64,000 nt of DNA, from positions 79,062 through 143,061 of the forward strand of contig JBAZTH010000003.1 of the NCBI GenBank assembly GCA_041661965.1, given 5' to 3'. Origin of the DNA: Candidatus Margulisiibacteriota bacterium. GTDB taxonomy: Bacteria > Margulisbacteria > WOR-1 > O2-12-FULL-45-9 > XYB2-FULL-48-7. The notes below the pieces were generated by a model that searched no databases, was not told the origin of the DNA, and saw nothing but the letters and a program-made list of their open reading frames with translations. A program made the position numbers and the translations under genes. This document shows, in pieces, positions 25,235 to 34,516 of this stretch (position 1 is the first letter of the stretch; the number at the start of each line of letters is the position of its first letter).

Positions 25235-26605
25235 CCCTTCTGGTGGCTCCCGGAGCGGGTTGATCAAATACGCTTCCTGGCTGGGTGAGTAGACGAGCTT
25301 CGGGTCTTTCGGCATTTTAAAACGATCCAGGACAAGGTAGGGGGCCTTATGGTTATATTGTTCGCTGACCGGGGCCGAAACGGCGTAACTTTTTTCCCCA
25401 TTATCCAGCGCCAGCCGGAAGAGTGACCGGACCAAGGTCGAACTGGCCTGTTCTTTGTCGGTCGCGTTGACGAAAAAGACGATCTCCGGATCGATCAGGT
25501 AGTCCGGAATATAAAAATTGTATTTGCCGCTCGACAGCTTGACCGGGCGTGTCCGCCACTGTTTCTCCGTCCAGCCGCTCGCGCCGCCGGAGGCGTAGTA
25601 AAACTGGACCTTAGCGTCTTTTGAACCCCCTTTGACTTCCGCGGCGATCGTCACGCCGCCAGGTTCGCGACCGTAGATCAGGTTGATTGCGGGGAATTTG
25701 TTTTTCGCTTTTAAATGACGATCGAACCAGGCTTTGGCGACCGCGGCGGTTCCGGGGAGGAACTGATGCCGGAGGTTGGGGACCAGGTAGTACTGTTTTT
25801 CCGCTTTTACCCGACCGTAGCTTTTCTGAAAAGTGTGGAGATAGTAGCAATGGTCGTTGGTCCCGGTGATAAAAAGGATCGGCGACCGTTGGCTGGCCAG
25901 AAAATTGCTCGGATCAAGCAGTTTGTCCCAAGCTTGTTTTTCCCGTCCGGTCTTGGCCTCGAACAGCTCTTGCCAGGTACACCCTTCAGGAATAAAACCG
26001 GCGCCAAAGACGTTGACGGCCGCTTTCAGCCGCGGCTCCTGGCCGTTGGTCAGAAGGGTTAAGACCCCGCCCCAGGAAAGGCCCAGCATTCCGATCCGGT
26101 TCCGATCGACTTCCGGCTGTTTGGCGAGAAAATCGATCCCGTTCCGGGCCGCCGTCACGGCGAAGATTAAGTAGTTGTTCGCCGGATCGGCCGTATTGAG
26201 CAGGTTTTTGACTTCCATGTCGGGACCAGTCGAGCGTGAATGCCGGCGTTGTTTCCCTTTGCCTGGCAGATCGATCACCAGGACGGCGTACCCGTAACCG
26301 GCCCAGCGGAGCGCGGTTTTTATGTCGGCCGAGCCGCCGCCGCCATGGGCAATAAGCAGGGCGGGAAGCGGGGCGAAATGGTCCGGGTAGCAATAATAGC
26401 CGAAGATCCTGGTCGCCTGGCCGCTTTGCGGGCGGCCGGGAAAAAAGACCTCTTTAATTTGGAACCCGTTAATTGAATATTGCTTGATCAGAACGGGATC
26501 GGCCGCGATCGAGGTTGGCTGCCAAAGCTCCTTGAGCGACAGCGCTTCCGGGGCAGCGGTCGCCGGCCAGATTAACAATAAAATCAATAATAAAAAAGAA
26601 CGCAC
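25160..26605 (-). CDS. Secreted alpha/beta hydrolase (acetyl-xylan-esterase/dienelactone-hydrolase type)
   Basis: A 481-residue exported enzyme. The signal peptide [17 protein letters not shown] is cut near residue 18. The hydrolase core (about 70-310) has the oxyanion stretch [12 protein letters not shown], the nucleophile elbow GLSWGG and a likely acid Asp in [11 protein letters not shown]; a late His is in LRHQFLPG. A beta-sandwich-like C-terminal part (about 315-405) follows. Substrate unknown; polysaccharide deacylation is possible. The GTG start lies eight bases behind TAAAAT. The 3' end overlaps the pseudogene tail by 75 bases. Confidence 0.75.
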   Translation of the reverse strand: MRSFLLLILLLIWPATAAPEALSLKELWQPTSIAADPVLIKQYSINGFQIKEVFFPGRPQSGQATRIFGYYCYPDHFAPLPALLIAHGGGGSADIKTALRWAGYGYAVLVIDLPGKGKQRRHSRSTGPDMEVKNLLNTADPANNYLIFAVTAARNGIDFLAKQPEVDRNRIGMLGLSWGGVLTLLTNGQEPRLKAAVNVFGAGFIPEGCTWQELFEAKTGREKQAWDKLLDPSNFLASQRSPILFITGTNDHCYYLHTFQKSYGRVKAEKQYYLVPNLRHQFLPGTAAVAKAWFDRHLKAKNKFPAINLIYGREPGGVTIAAEVKGGSKDAKVQFYYASGGASGWTEKQWRTRPVKLSSGKYNFYIPDYLIDPEIVFFVNATDKEQASSTLVRSLFRLALDNGEKSYAVSAPVSEQYNHKAPYLVLDRFKMPKDPKLVYSPSQEAYLINPLREPPEGLLSKWLHFLKVRQVSLIAPRVLDK

Positions 26606-26613
26606 GGAAACTG

Positions 26614-26655
26614 ATTTTACCTTATGTTGCGAGGCGGTGCAATTCTTTGTATACT
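26614..26655. promoter_or_regulatory. Divergent overlapping promoters for the hydrolase and thiG
   Basis: In a 56-base spacer, the plus strand carries TTGCGA (26627-26632), 17 bases, TATACT (26650-26655), six bases, ATG of thiG. The minus strand carries TTGCAC (26642-26637), 17 bases, TAAAAT (26619-26614), eight bases, GTG of the hydrolase. The two core promoters overlap, so they may compete for polymerase. Neither gene has a ribosome site. There is no room for a TPP riboswitch. Confidence 0.65.
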
Positions 26656-26661
26656 GTAGAA

Positions 26662-27423
26662 ATGAAGGATTTGCTGGTTATTGCCAAGAAAAAGTTTAAA
26701 TCCCGGCTTCTGCTTGGGACCGGAAAGTTTTCTTCGCCCCAGGTAATGAAAAAAGCGGTCGAAGCTTCGGGGGCGGAGATCGTGACCGTGGCTTTGCGCC
26801 GGGTCGACCTGGCCAACCCCCGCGACCATATATTGGGCTATCTCAACCCGAAAAAGTACTTGATCCTCCCCAATACTTCCGGCGCGAAAAGCGCCGACGA
26901 AGCGGTCCGGCTGGCGAGATTGGCGAAAGCCTTTGGCCTCCCGGCCTGGGTCAAGCTGGAAGTGACCCCCGATCCTCGTTTTCTTCTCCCTGACCCGATC
27001 GAAACCTTAAAAGCGGCCGAGATCCTGGTGAAAGAAGGTTTTAAGGTCCTTCCTTATATTAATGCCGATCCGGTCCTGGCCAAGCGGTTGGAAGAGGCGG
27101 GGTGCGTGACGGTCATGCCGCTTGGCTCGCCGATCGGCTCCGCCCAGGGGATTCGAACCCGGGCGAACATTGAGATCATTATTCAGCAAGCGAAAGTACC
27201 GGTGGTCGTCGACGCCGGTTTGGGGAGCCCCGCCCACGCCGCCGAAGCGCTGGAGATGGGAGCGGCGGCCGTTTTGGTCAACACCGCGATCGCGGCGGCC
27301 GACGATCCGGTCGCGATGGCCGCGGCTTTTAAACTAGGTGTCGCGGCGGGACGGCAGGCTTATTTGGCTGGGATGATCGGCGGCAGTAATCTTGCCCGCG
27401 CTTCCAGCCCGCTCCACTTATGA
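26662..27423 (+). CDS. thiG: Thiazole synthase ThiG
   Basis: Forms the thiazole phosphate of thiamine from deoxyxylulose phosphate, dehydroglycine and ThiS thiocarboxylate. TIM-barrel signatures are [26 protein letters not shown], the Schiff-base lysine in [18 protein letters not shown] and [18 protein letters not shown]. Length of 253 is normal. The ATG at 26662 was chosen over TTG 26647 because that codon overlaps the -10 box. Its stop overlaps thiH (ATGA). Confidence 0.96.
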   Translation: MKDLLVIAKKKFKSRLLLGTGKFSSPQVMKKAVEASGAEIVTVALRRVDLANPRDHILGYLNPKKYLILPNTSGAKSADEAVRLARLAKAFGLPAWVKLEVTPDPRFLLPDPIETLKAAEILVKEGFKVLPYINADPVLAKRLEEAGCVTVMPLGSPIGSAQGIRTRANIEIIIQQAKVPVVVDAGLGSPAHAAEALEMGAAAVLVNTAIAAADDPVAMAAAFKLGVAAGRQAYLAGMIGGSNLARASSPLHL

Positions 27424-28418
27424 ACCTCCGGGAATTTGAACGGATCATCTGCGGTGAAGTCGCGCTTCCGGAGCTGTCAGCGGCCGCCCGGCGGGAAACC
27501 CTGAAACATTTTGGCCGGACGATTCAGCTTTACGCTCCGCTTTATCTTTCCAACGAATGTGTCAACAGTTGCGTCTACTGCGGCTTTAACCGGCGCTCGA
27601 TGATCAAAAGGGTGACTTTGACCCTTGAAGAAGCGCTGGTCGAGGCCGATTGCGTCAGGCGGGAAGGTTTTCAGCATCTCCTGGTCTTGACCGGCGAATA
27701 CCCCAGCAAGGCGCCGGTTAGTTATCTGCGCCAGATCATCGCCGAACTGAAAAAAAAGTTCACTTCGATCACGATTGAAGTTTATCCGATGATGACTGAA
27801 GATTACCGCTCTTTGATCGAAGCGGGGGTTGACGGGCTGACGATCTACCAGGAGACCTACCATCGCCCGACTTATCAGGCGGTCCACCCGGACGGACCGA
27901 AACGGGATTACGACTGGCGTTACGGCGCGCCGGCGAGAGCCGCTGAAGCTGGAATGCGAAAGATCGGCCTTGGTTTTTTGCTCGGACTCTATGACTGGCG
28001 GGAAGAGGCGCTGAAACTGGCGGCGCATGTTTCTTCTTTATTAAAAGATTATTGGCAGACCCAACTGCAGATCAGTTTTCCCCGGATCAATCCGGCGGAA
28101 ACGAACTATAAGGTGGAATACCCGGTTTCCGACGACGACTTTCTCCGCTTGGTCTGTGCTTTGCGTTTGCTTTTTCCCGAGATCGGCTTTACATTATCGA
28201 CCAGAGAAAAGGCCGCTTTTCGCGACCGGATCTTCCAATTCGGCCTGACCCAGATGAGCGCCGGTTCTAAGACCGCGCCGGGGGGGTACGCGCTTGACGA
28301 TCAAAGCGGCAAGCAGTTTGACATCTCCGATGAGCGGACCCCGCAAGAGGTTGCCCTGGCCTTGCGGACTGCCGGTTATGAGCCGGTTTGGAAGGATTGG
28401 GAGAGGATCCTGGGATGA
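27420..28418 (+). CDS. thiH: 2-iminoacetate synthase ThiH
   Basis: Radical SAM tyrosine lyase that produces dehydroglycine for ThiG. The cluster motif is [10 protein letters not shown] near residue 44. Other family stretches are [31 protein letters not shown] and the C-terminal GGYALDD. At 332 residues it is slightly short compared with E. coli ThiH (377), mostly at the N terminus. The ATG overlaps thiG. Dependence on radical SAM chemistry instead of glycine oxidase fits an anaerobic life style. Confidence 0.95.
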   Translation: MNLREFERIICGEVALPELSAAARRETLKHFGRTIQLYAPLYLSNECVNSCVYCGFNRRSMIKRVTLTLEEALVEADCVRREGFQHLLVLTGEYPSKAPVSYLRQIIAELKKKFTSITIEVYPMMTEDYRSLIEAGVDGLTIYQETYHRPTYQAVHPDGPKRDYDWRYGAPARAAEAGMRKIGLGFLLGLYDWREEALKLAAHVSSLLKDYWQTQLQISFPRINPAETNYKVEYPVSDDDFLRLVCALRLLFPEIGFTLSTREKAAFRDRIFQFGLTQMSAGSKTAPGGYALDDQSGKQFDISDERTPQEVALALRTAGYEPVWKDWERILG

Positions 28419-28618
28419 TAAAAATTATTGTTAACGGCCGGGAATGGGAGGTCGCGGACGAAACCACGATCGCCGACCTGCTCGGAAAATTCAAAGTCCC
28501 GTCCCGGGCTTGCGCGGTGGAACTTAACGGCCGGATCATTAAACGGGATAAGTTCCAGAAAACCGGCCTGAAAGAGGCTGATGCCGTGGAGATCATCCGA
28601 ATGATGGGCGGCGGCTAA
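28415..28618 (+). CDS. thiS: Sulfur carrier protein ThiS
   Basis: A 67-residue ubiquitin-like sulfur carrier for thiazole formation ending in the required Gly-Gly (MMGGG). The start is at the ATG that overlaps the thiH stop (ATGA); a longer frame from 28388 lies wholly inside thiH and adds nothing. thiF, needed to adenylate ThiS, is not in the window. Confidence 0.93.
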   Translation: MIKIIVNGREWEVADETTIADLLGKFKVPSRACAVELNGRIIKRDKFQKTGLKEADAVEIIRMMGGG

Positions 28619-28623
28619 GGGTA

Positions 28624-28632
28624 TGTTATAAT
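28624..28632 (+). promoter_or_regulatory. Extended -10 promoter of hisS
   Basis: TG-T-TATAAT with the hexamer at 28627-28632, six bases before the ATG at 28639. There is no good -35 box, as expected for an extended -10 promoter, and no ribosome site. hisS mRNA is predicted to be leaderless. Confidence 0.7.
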
Positions 28633-28638
28633 TTAATC

Positions 28639-29961
28639 ATGGCTAAATACACCGCTCCCCGAGGGACCAAGGACATTCTGCCGGCTGAAGTCGGCCTCTG
28701 GCAGTTTATCGAGGATAATTGCCGCGATATTTTCTTCCTCTATAATTACCAGGAGATCCGGACCCCGGCCTTCGAATCGACCGAACTTTTTGCCCGCTCG
28801 ATCGGCAAGACCACCGATATCGTCAAAAAAGAGATGTACACCTTTGAGGACCGCAAAGGCCGCAGTCTGACCCTGCGTCCCGAAGCGACCGCTGCTGTCG
28901 TCCGGGCCGGACTGGAAAACAACCTGATCGCTCCTGACAGTTTCACCAAGCTTTTCTACATCGGCCCGATGTTCCGCTACGAACGCCCGCAAGCCGGGCG
29001 CCAGCGCCAGTTCCATCAGGCGGGGGTGGAAGTCTTTGGGTCGGCCGATCCTCTTCTAGACGCCGAAGTGATCGTCATGGCGGTGAAACTTTTTGATTCG
29101 TTAGGCCTGAAGGAATTGCGGGTCGACCTTAATTCGGTCGGCTGTAAAAAATGCCAGCCGGGTTACCGGCAGGCGGTCCAGGATTATTTCCGGCCGAAGG
29201 TCGAAAAGATGTGCGCCGACTGCCGGGAACGTCTGGAGAGCAACCCGCTCCGGATTCTCGACTGCAAGGAACAGGGCTGTCAGCCTTTTCTGGCGACGGC
29301 CCCGGCTTCGGCCCAGCATTTGTGCGAAGAGTGCGACCTTCACTTTAAAAAACTACGCAGTTATCTTGATAACGCCAAAGTTAAATATCAGCTCAACGAT
29401 CGTTTGGTTCGCGGGCTTGATTACTATACCAAGACCGCTTTTGAGGTTGTTTCCAGCCAATTGGGCTCACAGAACGCTGTCTGCGGCGGGGGCCGTTACG
29501 ACAACTTAGTTGAAGAGCTTGGAGGAAAAGCGACCCCGGCGATCGGTTTTGCCATCGGTTTGGAGCGGGTCGTTGAAGTCTTGAAGCAGGCGAAATTGGC
29601 GGGGCACGATTCCCGCGGTTTGCTTCTTTATCTGGCGACGATCGGCGAACCGGCCAAAAAGGTTGCTTTTGACCTTTTGAACAAAGGGCGGGAGCTTGGG
29701 ATCCCCTCTGATATGGATTATACCGGCAAATCGCTCAAAGCGCAGATGAAAGCGGCTGACCGGCTCAAAGCCCAATATACTTATATTATCGGCGACGATG
29801 AAGTCGCTAAAGGGACGGCGGTCCTGAAAAATATGGCGACTTCGGAAGAACGCGAGGTTACCTTTGAAAATGTTTTATACCAGCCGTTCGGCCTGGAAGA
29901 CGTAAAAGAAGAAGCAGCTTGCGGCGGTTGCGGCGGCAGCTGCGGCAACAATTGCGAATGA
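28639..29961 (+). CDS. hisS: Histidyl-tRNA synthetase with Cys-rich C-terminal tail
   Basis: Class II synthetase that charges tRNA-His. Motif 1 region APRGTKDILPAE, motif 2 FYIGPMFRYERPQAGRQRQFHQ, the His-specific LVRGLDYYTKTAFEVV, and motif 3 AIGFAIGLERV are present. The anticodon-binding domain covers about 330-425. The last 14 residues (ACGGCGGSCGNNCE) form a Cys/Gly tail with four Cys that is not part of the usual HisRS. The stop overlaps the next gene (ATGA). Confidence 0.95.
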   Translation: MAKYTAPRGTKDILPAEVGLWQFIEDNCRDIFFLYNYQEIRTPAFESTELFARSIGKTTDIVKKEMYTFEDRKGRSLTLRPEATAAVVRAGLENNLIAPDSFTKLFYIGPMFRYERPQAGRQRQFHQAGVEVFGSADPLLDAEVIVMAVKLFDSLGLKELRVDLNSVGCKKCQPGYRQAVQDYFRPKVEKMCADCRERLESNPLRILDCKEQGCQPFLATAPASAQHLCEECDLHFKKLRSYLDNAKVKYQLNDRLVRGLDYYTKTAFEVVSSQLGSQNAVCGGGRYDNLVEELGGKATPAIGFAIGLERVVEVLKQAKLAGHDSRGLLLYLATIGEPAKKVAFDLLNKGRELGIPSDMDYTGKSLKAQMKAADRLKAQYTYIIGDDEVAKGTAVLKNMATSEEREVTFENVLYQPFGLEDVKEEAACGGCGGSCGNNCE

Positions 29962-30974
29962 AACAGGCTTTATTTTTTAAGAAGCTTGAGGCGGGAAAAG
30001 TCCAATGCGAACTTTGTCCTCATAATTGCCTGATCTTGCCCGGCGGGCGGGGGATCTGCGGGGTCAGGGAAAATAGGGACGGGTATCTCTTTTCCCTGGT
30101 CTACGACCGCGTTATCTCTTCCCAGGTCGATCCGATCGAAAAGAAACCGCTTTTTCATTTCCTCCCCGGATCGCTTTCCTATTCCATTGCTACCGTCGGC
30201 TGCAATTTCCGCTGTGATTTTTGCCAGAATTACGGGATCTCCCAGGGGCCGCGCGAAAAGAAGCCGATTGTCGGTCTGGAGACGACCCCCGAAAAAGTCG
30301 TCGCGGCCGCTTTGGCTCAAGGCTGCCGGAGCATCGCTTATACCTATACCGAGCCGACGATCTTTTTTGAGTTTGCCTACGATTGCGCCAAGCTGGCTAA
30401 AACCAGGGGGCTCCGCAATGTTTTTGTCACCAACGGCTTCATCAATCGGGCCCCGCTGGAAATGGTCGCTCCGTACCTTGACGCCGCCAATGTCGACCTC
30501 AAATCGTTCCGTGATGAATATTACCGAAAGATCTGCGGGGGCCGCCTGGCGCCGGTCCTGGAGACTTTGAAGCTGATGAAACAACTTCGGATCTGGGTCG
30601 AGCTCACGACTTTGCTTGTTCCCGGCCTGAACGATTCCGATCAGGAGCTAACCGAGCTGGCCGCCTTTATCAAGAACGAACTGGGAGAGGAAACTCCCTG
30701 GCACCTTTCCGCTTTTTTCCCGACTTATAAACTGGTGGATCTTCCTCCGACGCCGGAAACGACCCTCCGCCGGGCCAGGGATATCGGACTGGCCGCGGGG
30801 TTGAAATATGTTTATACCGGGAATTTGCCGATCGCCGAAGCGGAAGACACTTTTTGTCCGCAGTGTAAAGAACCGCTGATCACCCGGTCCGGTTTTTCAG
30901 TCCTCTCGAACCTGATCGACGGCGAAACGGCTTGTCCGAAATGCGGCCGGCCGATTGCCGGGGTTTGGCGCTAG
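29958..30974 (+). CDS. amrS: Radical SAM protein, AmmeMemoRadiSam system (AmrS)
   Basis: A 338-residue radical SAM protein of the pyruvate-formate-lyase activase-like AmrS family. N-terminal Cys pairs (CELCPHNC, GICGVRENR) precede the 4Fe-4S/SAM motif CNFRCDFCQNYGISQG near 79-94. SYTYTEPTIFFEF-like and LTTLLVPGLNDSD stretches follow, with C-terminal CPQCKEP and CPKCGRP Cys pairs. Its target is unclear in the family; AmmeMemoRadiSam partners (AmrA/AmrB) are not adjacent. The ATG at 29958 overlaps the hisS stop, so it replaces the longer frame from 29919. Confidence 0.85.
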   Translation: MKQALFFKKLEAGKVQCELCPHNCLILPGGRGICGVRENRDGYLFSLVYDRVISSQVDPIEKKPLFHFLPGSLSYSIATVGCNFRCDFCQNYGISQGPREKKPIVGLETTPEKVVAAALAQGCRSIAYTYTEPTIFFEFAYDCAKLAKTRGLRNVFVTNGFINRAPLEMVAPYLDAANVDLKSFRDEYYRKICGGRLAPVLETLKLMKQLRIWVELTTLLVPGLNDSDQELTELAAFIKNELGEETPWHLSAFFPTYKLVDLPPTPETTLRRARDIGLAAGLKYVYTGNLPIAEAEDTFCPQCKEPLITRSGFSVLSNLIDGETACPKCGRPIAGVWR

Positions 30975-31780
30975 CCTTTTTGCGCGGCGAAAAGATTGTC
31001 GAAATGGACCTCTTTCCCAAAGTTGAAAGTTGCCAATTGCGAAATGTTTTCCCGCCAGGATGTGGTCAGATCGGCCTCGGAGAGAACCTCGGTTTGGGTC
31101 AAGAACCAGCCTCCGGGCTTTAAAACCCGAATGATTTCACGCCTGACGGTCGTTTGAAAATCTTCAGTATAGTGCCCGCTTAAATGATTAAGGCGGTCGA
31201 TCAAGCTGATGTAGCTGTGGTCCAGGAAGTGGGAACTGATAATTAGGTCAAGAGAACCATCAGGAAAAGGAAGGGCTCTGGCATCGGCCTCTTTGACCGG
31301 AGCGCCGATTTCCCGGGCAAAAGCAACGGCGTGGGGATCACAATCAATACCGGAAAAACCAGTCAAGCCGATCGCTTCCTTTAAGAACAAGGGATATAAT
31401 CCCCAGTTGCTGGCTAGTTGGATGCCGACAGGTTTCTGGCCAAGAAAGATCAGCCGCCTGGCCATTTCAATCGGGCCAAAAGACTGGAAAGAAAAATCAG
31501 AATTTGCCGGAGTAGCCAACTGCATCATTATCTGCGCTTGAGATAATTGCTTAACTATGTCTAAAAGCTGTTCTTCCTCGATCATTTCTTTAATGATCGA
31601 GAGCTTATCGCTATGATATATTTTTATGGCTGAATGTGAAGGGAAACCTTGCGCTTGAGCGATCCGATCGGCCGCTTCCCGGCAGAATTCTTTCGGACGG
31701 AAAGCGCTAAGCTCATTAATTGCCGCGGCGAAGGCGGGCCGACAGAGCCGGGGACCAAAATTAGTCACTGGAACTTTCAT
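30971..31780 (-). CDS. SAM-dependent class I methyltransferase
   Basis: A 269-residue protein with an N-terminal helical region (about 1-90) and a Rossmann methyltransferase domain. Motif I is atypical (GIQLASNWGLYP). The acidic residue end of strand 2 is GIDCDPHAVAFA, and ADARALPFPDGSLDLII is the motif II-like stretch. REIIRVLKPGGWFLTQTE closes the core. Substrate unknown. It converges with amrS, overlapping by four bases. A GATAAT box lies five bases before the ATG. Confidence 0.8.
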   Translation of the reverse strand: MKVPVTNFGPRLCRPAFAAAINELSAFRPKEFCREAADRIAQAQGFPSHSAIKIYHSDKLSIIKEMIEEEQLLDIVKQLSQAQIMMQLATPANSDFSFQSFGPIEMARRLIFLGQKPVGIQLASNWGLYPLFLKEAIGLTGFSGIDCDPHAVAFAREIGAPVKEADARALPFPDGSLDLIISSHFLDHSYISLIDRLNHLSGHYTEDFQTTVRREIIRVLKPGGWFLTQTEVLSEADLTTSWRENISQLATFNFGKEVHFDNLFAAQKG

Positions 31781-31820
31781 AAAATATTATCATGAAAAAC
31801 CGGTGATTATTTCAGCTTTT

Positions 31821-33215
31821 CTACGGGTGCCCTGATCCCTTAAAACCAGACAAGCGGAAAAACTTATAGTTATTAGTGATATAATCCTCGATCAAATAAA
31901 GCTTCAAGCCTTTTAATTCGGAGATCTTGGCGAATTCTTGTCCCGCCGCGGCTTTGAATTCTTTACTTTCTTCGCCGTAATAAATGACGGTTTCTCCCTT
32001 TTTCAGGTCGGGGATCCCCCAGAGCTCGTACTGCTTCTCTCCCCAGAGCGGCCCTGGTTTCAGGAAGCCGGTCGCCATGTAGGTTTGGCGCCCCAGGTAA
32101 AACTCAAGCAAGGATGACGAGACGTTGGTCCGGGCGAAAACCTTCTCTTTTGGCAGAGTGATGGCCAGTTCTTTGTTCTTCGCGTAATCTTTCTGGTGGA
32201 GGAGGATCCCGGGGGAACCCCAAAGGAGGATCGCCATAACCAAGAGGGAGAATAAGCTGATCCAAAGAATAAACTTCTTCAGCGATTTGCCGTATTCATC
32301 GAGATAAGCGGCGGTCAGCGGCAAAGCGGCCAGGTAGCCGATCGACGGCCAATGGGCCCAGACCTTGACCTTAAAGGAGAGGAGAAAGAAAACGATCAAG
32401 ACCGGAAAGGAAAAGGCAAAGAGCAAGCGGGAATAATCGTTCTTTTTCAAAGCGTAGCCAAAGACCGGGATTAAGGTGAAGATCAGAAACGGGGTGAAAT
32501 GGACTAATTGATCGCCGACAAAAGCAAGCGCGTTCGTTCCCCAGGCTTCGTTAGCGACTTTGGCGCCATGAAAAGTGAAAGAGATCCAATTGAGCCGGCT
32601 GTTCCAAAGGAGGACCGGGAGGAAAAGACCAAGGCTAAGGCCGAGGCAAAGGTAAAGTTCTTTTCTTTTTAGCCAGAAGCGGTTAGCCGGAGAAATAAGC
32701 AGGAAAACTGCCAGACACGGCCAGAAGATGAACATCGTATATTTGCTTAGGGTCCCAAGCCCGACGATCACGCCGAGCAGGTACCAGTACTTTTTCTGTT
32801 GGGCTTTGACGATTTTGAGCATCAGGAGAACGGCTAATGACCAGCAGAGAGCGAGGGGGAGTTCAACAAACTGGGTCAGCCAGATCACGATGTAGTGCGG
32901 GATGACCAGGAAGAGAAGGGTTGCCCAGAAAGCGACCTTTTTATTGAACGCTTCAAGGGCGATAAAATAAATCAAAAAAGTGACTGCCAGACTGATCAGG
33001 GCGGCGCCGAGTCGCAGCGTTAAGAGATTGGCTTGGCCGAAGGTCATCAGATAATTGATGATAGCGACCATTGGCGGGTGGTCGACATAAGAGAGGGCGA
33101 GATGTTTCGACCAAAGCCAGTAATATGATTCGTCGGCGGTCAGGGGGAAAAGGATCCCCAGGACCAAGCGAAAAAAAGTGGCGATGGTGATGAGCAGTAA
33201 TAGGTTTGTCGGCAT
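31821..33215 (-). CDS. GT39/ArnT-type polytopic membrane glycosyltransferase
   Basis: A 464-residue protein with about 11 membrane segments and the PMT_2-type active loop ADESYYWLWSKH-LALSYVDHPP, which carries the catalytic acidic residues. These enzymes move a sugar from a polyprenyl-phosphate donor to a periplasmic acceptor such as lipid A or protein. It is a close paralogue of the 36113-37489 protein. The longest frame starts at 33293, but the ATG at 33215 lies six bases after TATAAT and just before the first membrane segment, so it was chosen. Confidence 0.85.
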   Translation of the reverse strand: MPTNLLLLITIATFFRLVLGILFPLTADESYYWLWSKHLALSYVDHPPMVAIINYLMTFGQANLLTLRLGAALISLAVTFLIYFIALEAFNKKVAFWATLLFLVIPHYIVIWLTQFVELPLALCWSLAVLLMLKIVKAQQKKYWYLLGVIVGLGTLSKYTMFIFWPCLAVFLLISPANRFWLKRKELYLCLGLSLGLFLPVLLWNSRLNWISFTFHGAKVANEAWGTNALAFVGDQLVHFTPFLIFTLIPVFGYALKKNDYSRLLFAFSFPVLIVFFLLSFKVKVWAHWPSIGYLAALPLTAAYLDEYGKSLKKFILWISLFSLLVMAILLWGSPGILLHQKDYAKNKELAITLPKEKVFARTNVSSSLLEFYLGRQTYMATGFLKPGPLWGEKQYELWGIPDLKKGETVIYYGEESKEFKAAAGQEFAKISELKGLKLYLIEDYITNNYKFFRLSGFKGSGHP

Positions 33216-33221
33216 TGATTT

Positions 33222-33280
33222 ATTATAAATGATTTTTCCGAAAAAAAACATTGAAATTTGCCGGCCGCCCGACGGATAAA
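33222..33280. promoter_or_regulatory. Divergent promoters of the GT39 and deiminase-like genes
   Basis: In a 71-base spacer, minus-strand TATAAT (33227-33222) is six bases from the ATG at 33215. On the plus strand TTGAAA (33251-33256), 18 bases, GATAAA (33275-33280) is six bases from the ATG at 33287. Neither start has a Shine-Dalgarno site. Confidence 0.5.
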
Positions 33281-33286
33281 TAATCG

Positions 33287-34516
33287 ATGTCAATAAGGCT
33301 TACGGACCAAACCAAACGGCCGGTGTTGCTCACCGCCGCGCAAACGCCGTTCATTAACCGCGGCAAATATCAGGAAGTCTTGCGGCAATGTGGCCTCGAC
33401 CGGGAAACCCCCTGGGGGATGACTTTCGAAGTCTGCCGGCAGGAGAAGCTTAACGGCTCGCTTACTCTGGCGGAAGAAATTCTTTGCCACCGCGGACGGC
33501 TTGACTGGGTTGAAGAATGTGAAGAAGGCTACCGCTTGCATGGGCCGCTTGCCATCGAGATGCGGGTGGAAACCTGCGCCGATGAAGCGACCCGCGACGA
33601 GGCGCGGCTGACCCTCCTTGCCGATTTACGGCGATTCGGCTACCAAACCGCCCTACTGGCGATGGACCCGACCGAGTATGACACGGTCAATCCCGGCTTT
33701 AACGATGAGGCGATCGCCAGGGGACTTATGCCGCGCGATCTGCTGCTGATCAAAAGAGAACAAGAGTTGCCTGGCTCGATTGGCCTCTCGTTCCCGCGAG
33801 ATCTTTTTACCCAGCTGGCGGAAACGGTTTATATTAATCCGGACGCCGGGGGCTTTGATTGGCGGCCGTTATTTAATTGGGCAGGCGGCGGCTTGCGCCA
33901 GAATTACAGCCGAATTGGTTGCGGCGGCGAGGTCGTTATCGGTGATAAGTACGCTTTCTTGTCGGAGCAGTACATTCCCGACTTTTCTTTCCTTCCTCCG
34001 GAACAGCGGCTCATGCTGGAAACGGAATCGCGGCTTTTTAATATGGTGACGATCGGCGAAACGGAAGCGACCCTGCGAAGATTTGGGCGGCAAGTTTTCC
34101 GGATCCCTTACGGTTGGACCGATATTTTCCCCCGCCAGCTGCTGGCCGAGCTCGGCACCTCCAAGCGGTTTTTGGTGCCGAACGACCACGCCGACATGAA
34201 CCTGATGCACCTGCCGGACGAGAACGCCATTCTCACGGCGGAGCCGTATTATCTGGAGAACAGGGAATTGATCGATCGGCTCCTGGAAGAGGTCAAACCC
34301 GACCTGTTTCGCGTTTTACCGGAAGAGGACGGGCTGCCGGTCAATTTGCTTCCGCTGCCGGACGGCGGGGTTTACCTCGATCAGGCGGCCGTTGCCACGG
34401 CCCGGATCTTGCGGGAAGCGGGGATCAGGGTAGAAACAACTTCGCGGCTATTTGGCACCTTCCTCTGGGGTTCGCAGGGCGGGATACACTGTGCCACTAA
34501 TACGCTTTGGTTATAA
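33287..34516 (+). CDS. Amidinotransferase/arginine-deiminase-fold protein (putative peptidylarginine-deiminase-like)
   Basis: A 409-residue soluble protein. Near the C terminus SQGGIHCATNTLWL matches the catalytic-Cys motif of the guanidino-group-modifying (GME) superfamily (GG-IHC-T-). Upstream, VPNDHADMNLMHLPDENAIL fits the HxD motif (as in PAD GHVDE), and RIGCGGEVVIGDKYAFLSEQ fits the beta-strand stretch preceding it. The family includes arginine and agmatine deiminases and PADs, which hydrolyse or transfer guanidino groups. The substrate is not predictable. It is embedded among membrane glycosyltransferases. Confidence 0.68.
   Translation: MSIRLTDQTKRPVLLTAAQTPFINRGKYQEVLRQCGLDRETPWGMTFEVCRQEKLNGSLTLAEEILCHRGRLDWVEECEEGYRLHGPLAIEMRVETCADEATRDEARLTLLADLRRFGYQTALLAMDPTEYDTVNPGFNDEAIARGLMPRDLLLIKREQELPGSIGLSFPRDLFTQLAETVYINPDAGGFDWRPLFNWAGGGLRQNYSRIGCGGEVVIGDKYAFLSEQYIPDFSFLPPEQRLMLETESRLFNMVTIGETEATLRRFGRQVFRIPYGWTDIFPRQLLAELGTSKRFLVPNDHADMNLMHLPDENAILTAEPYYLENRELIDRLLEEVKPDLFRVLPEEDGLPVNLLPLPDGGVYLDQAAVATARILREAGIRVETTSRLFGTFLWGSQGGIHCATNTLWL

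Noticed and set aside
26606..26661. TPP riboswitch before thiGHS
   Set aside because: The spacer is only 56 bases and a -10 box sits six bases before the ATG, leaving no room for a leader RNA.
27145..27172. tRNA-like T-arm sequence GGATTCGAACC
   Set aside because: It lies inside thiG and encodes conserved ThiG sequence; no cloverleaf with matching arms is present on either strand.
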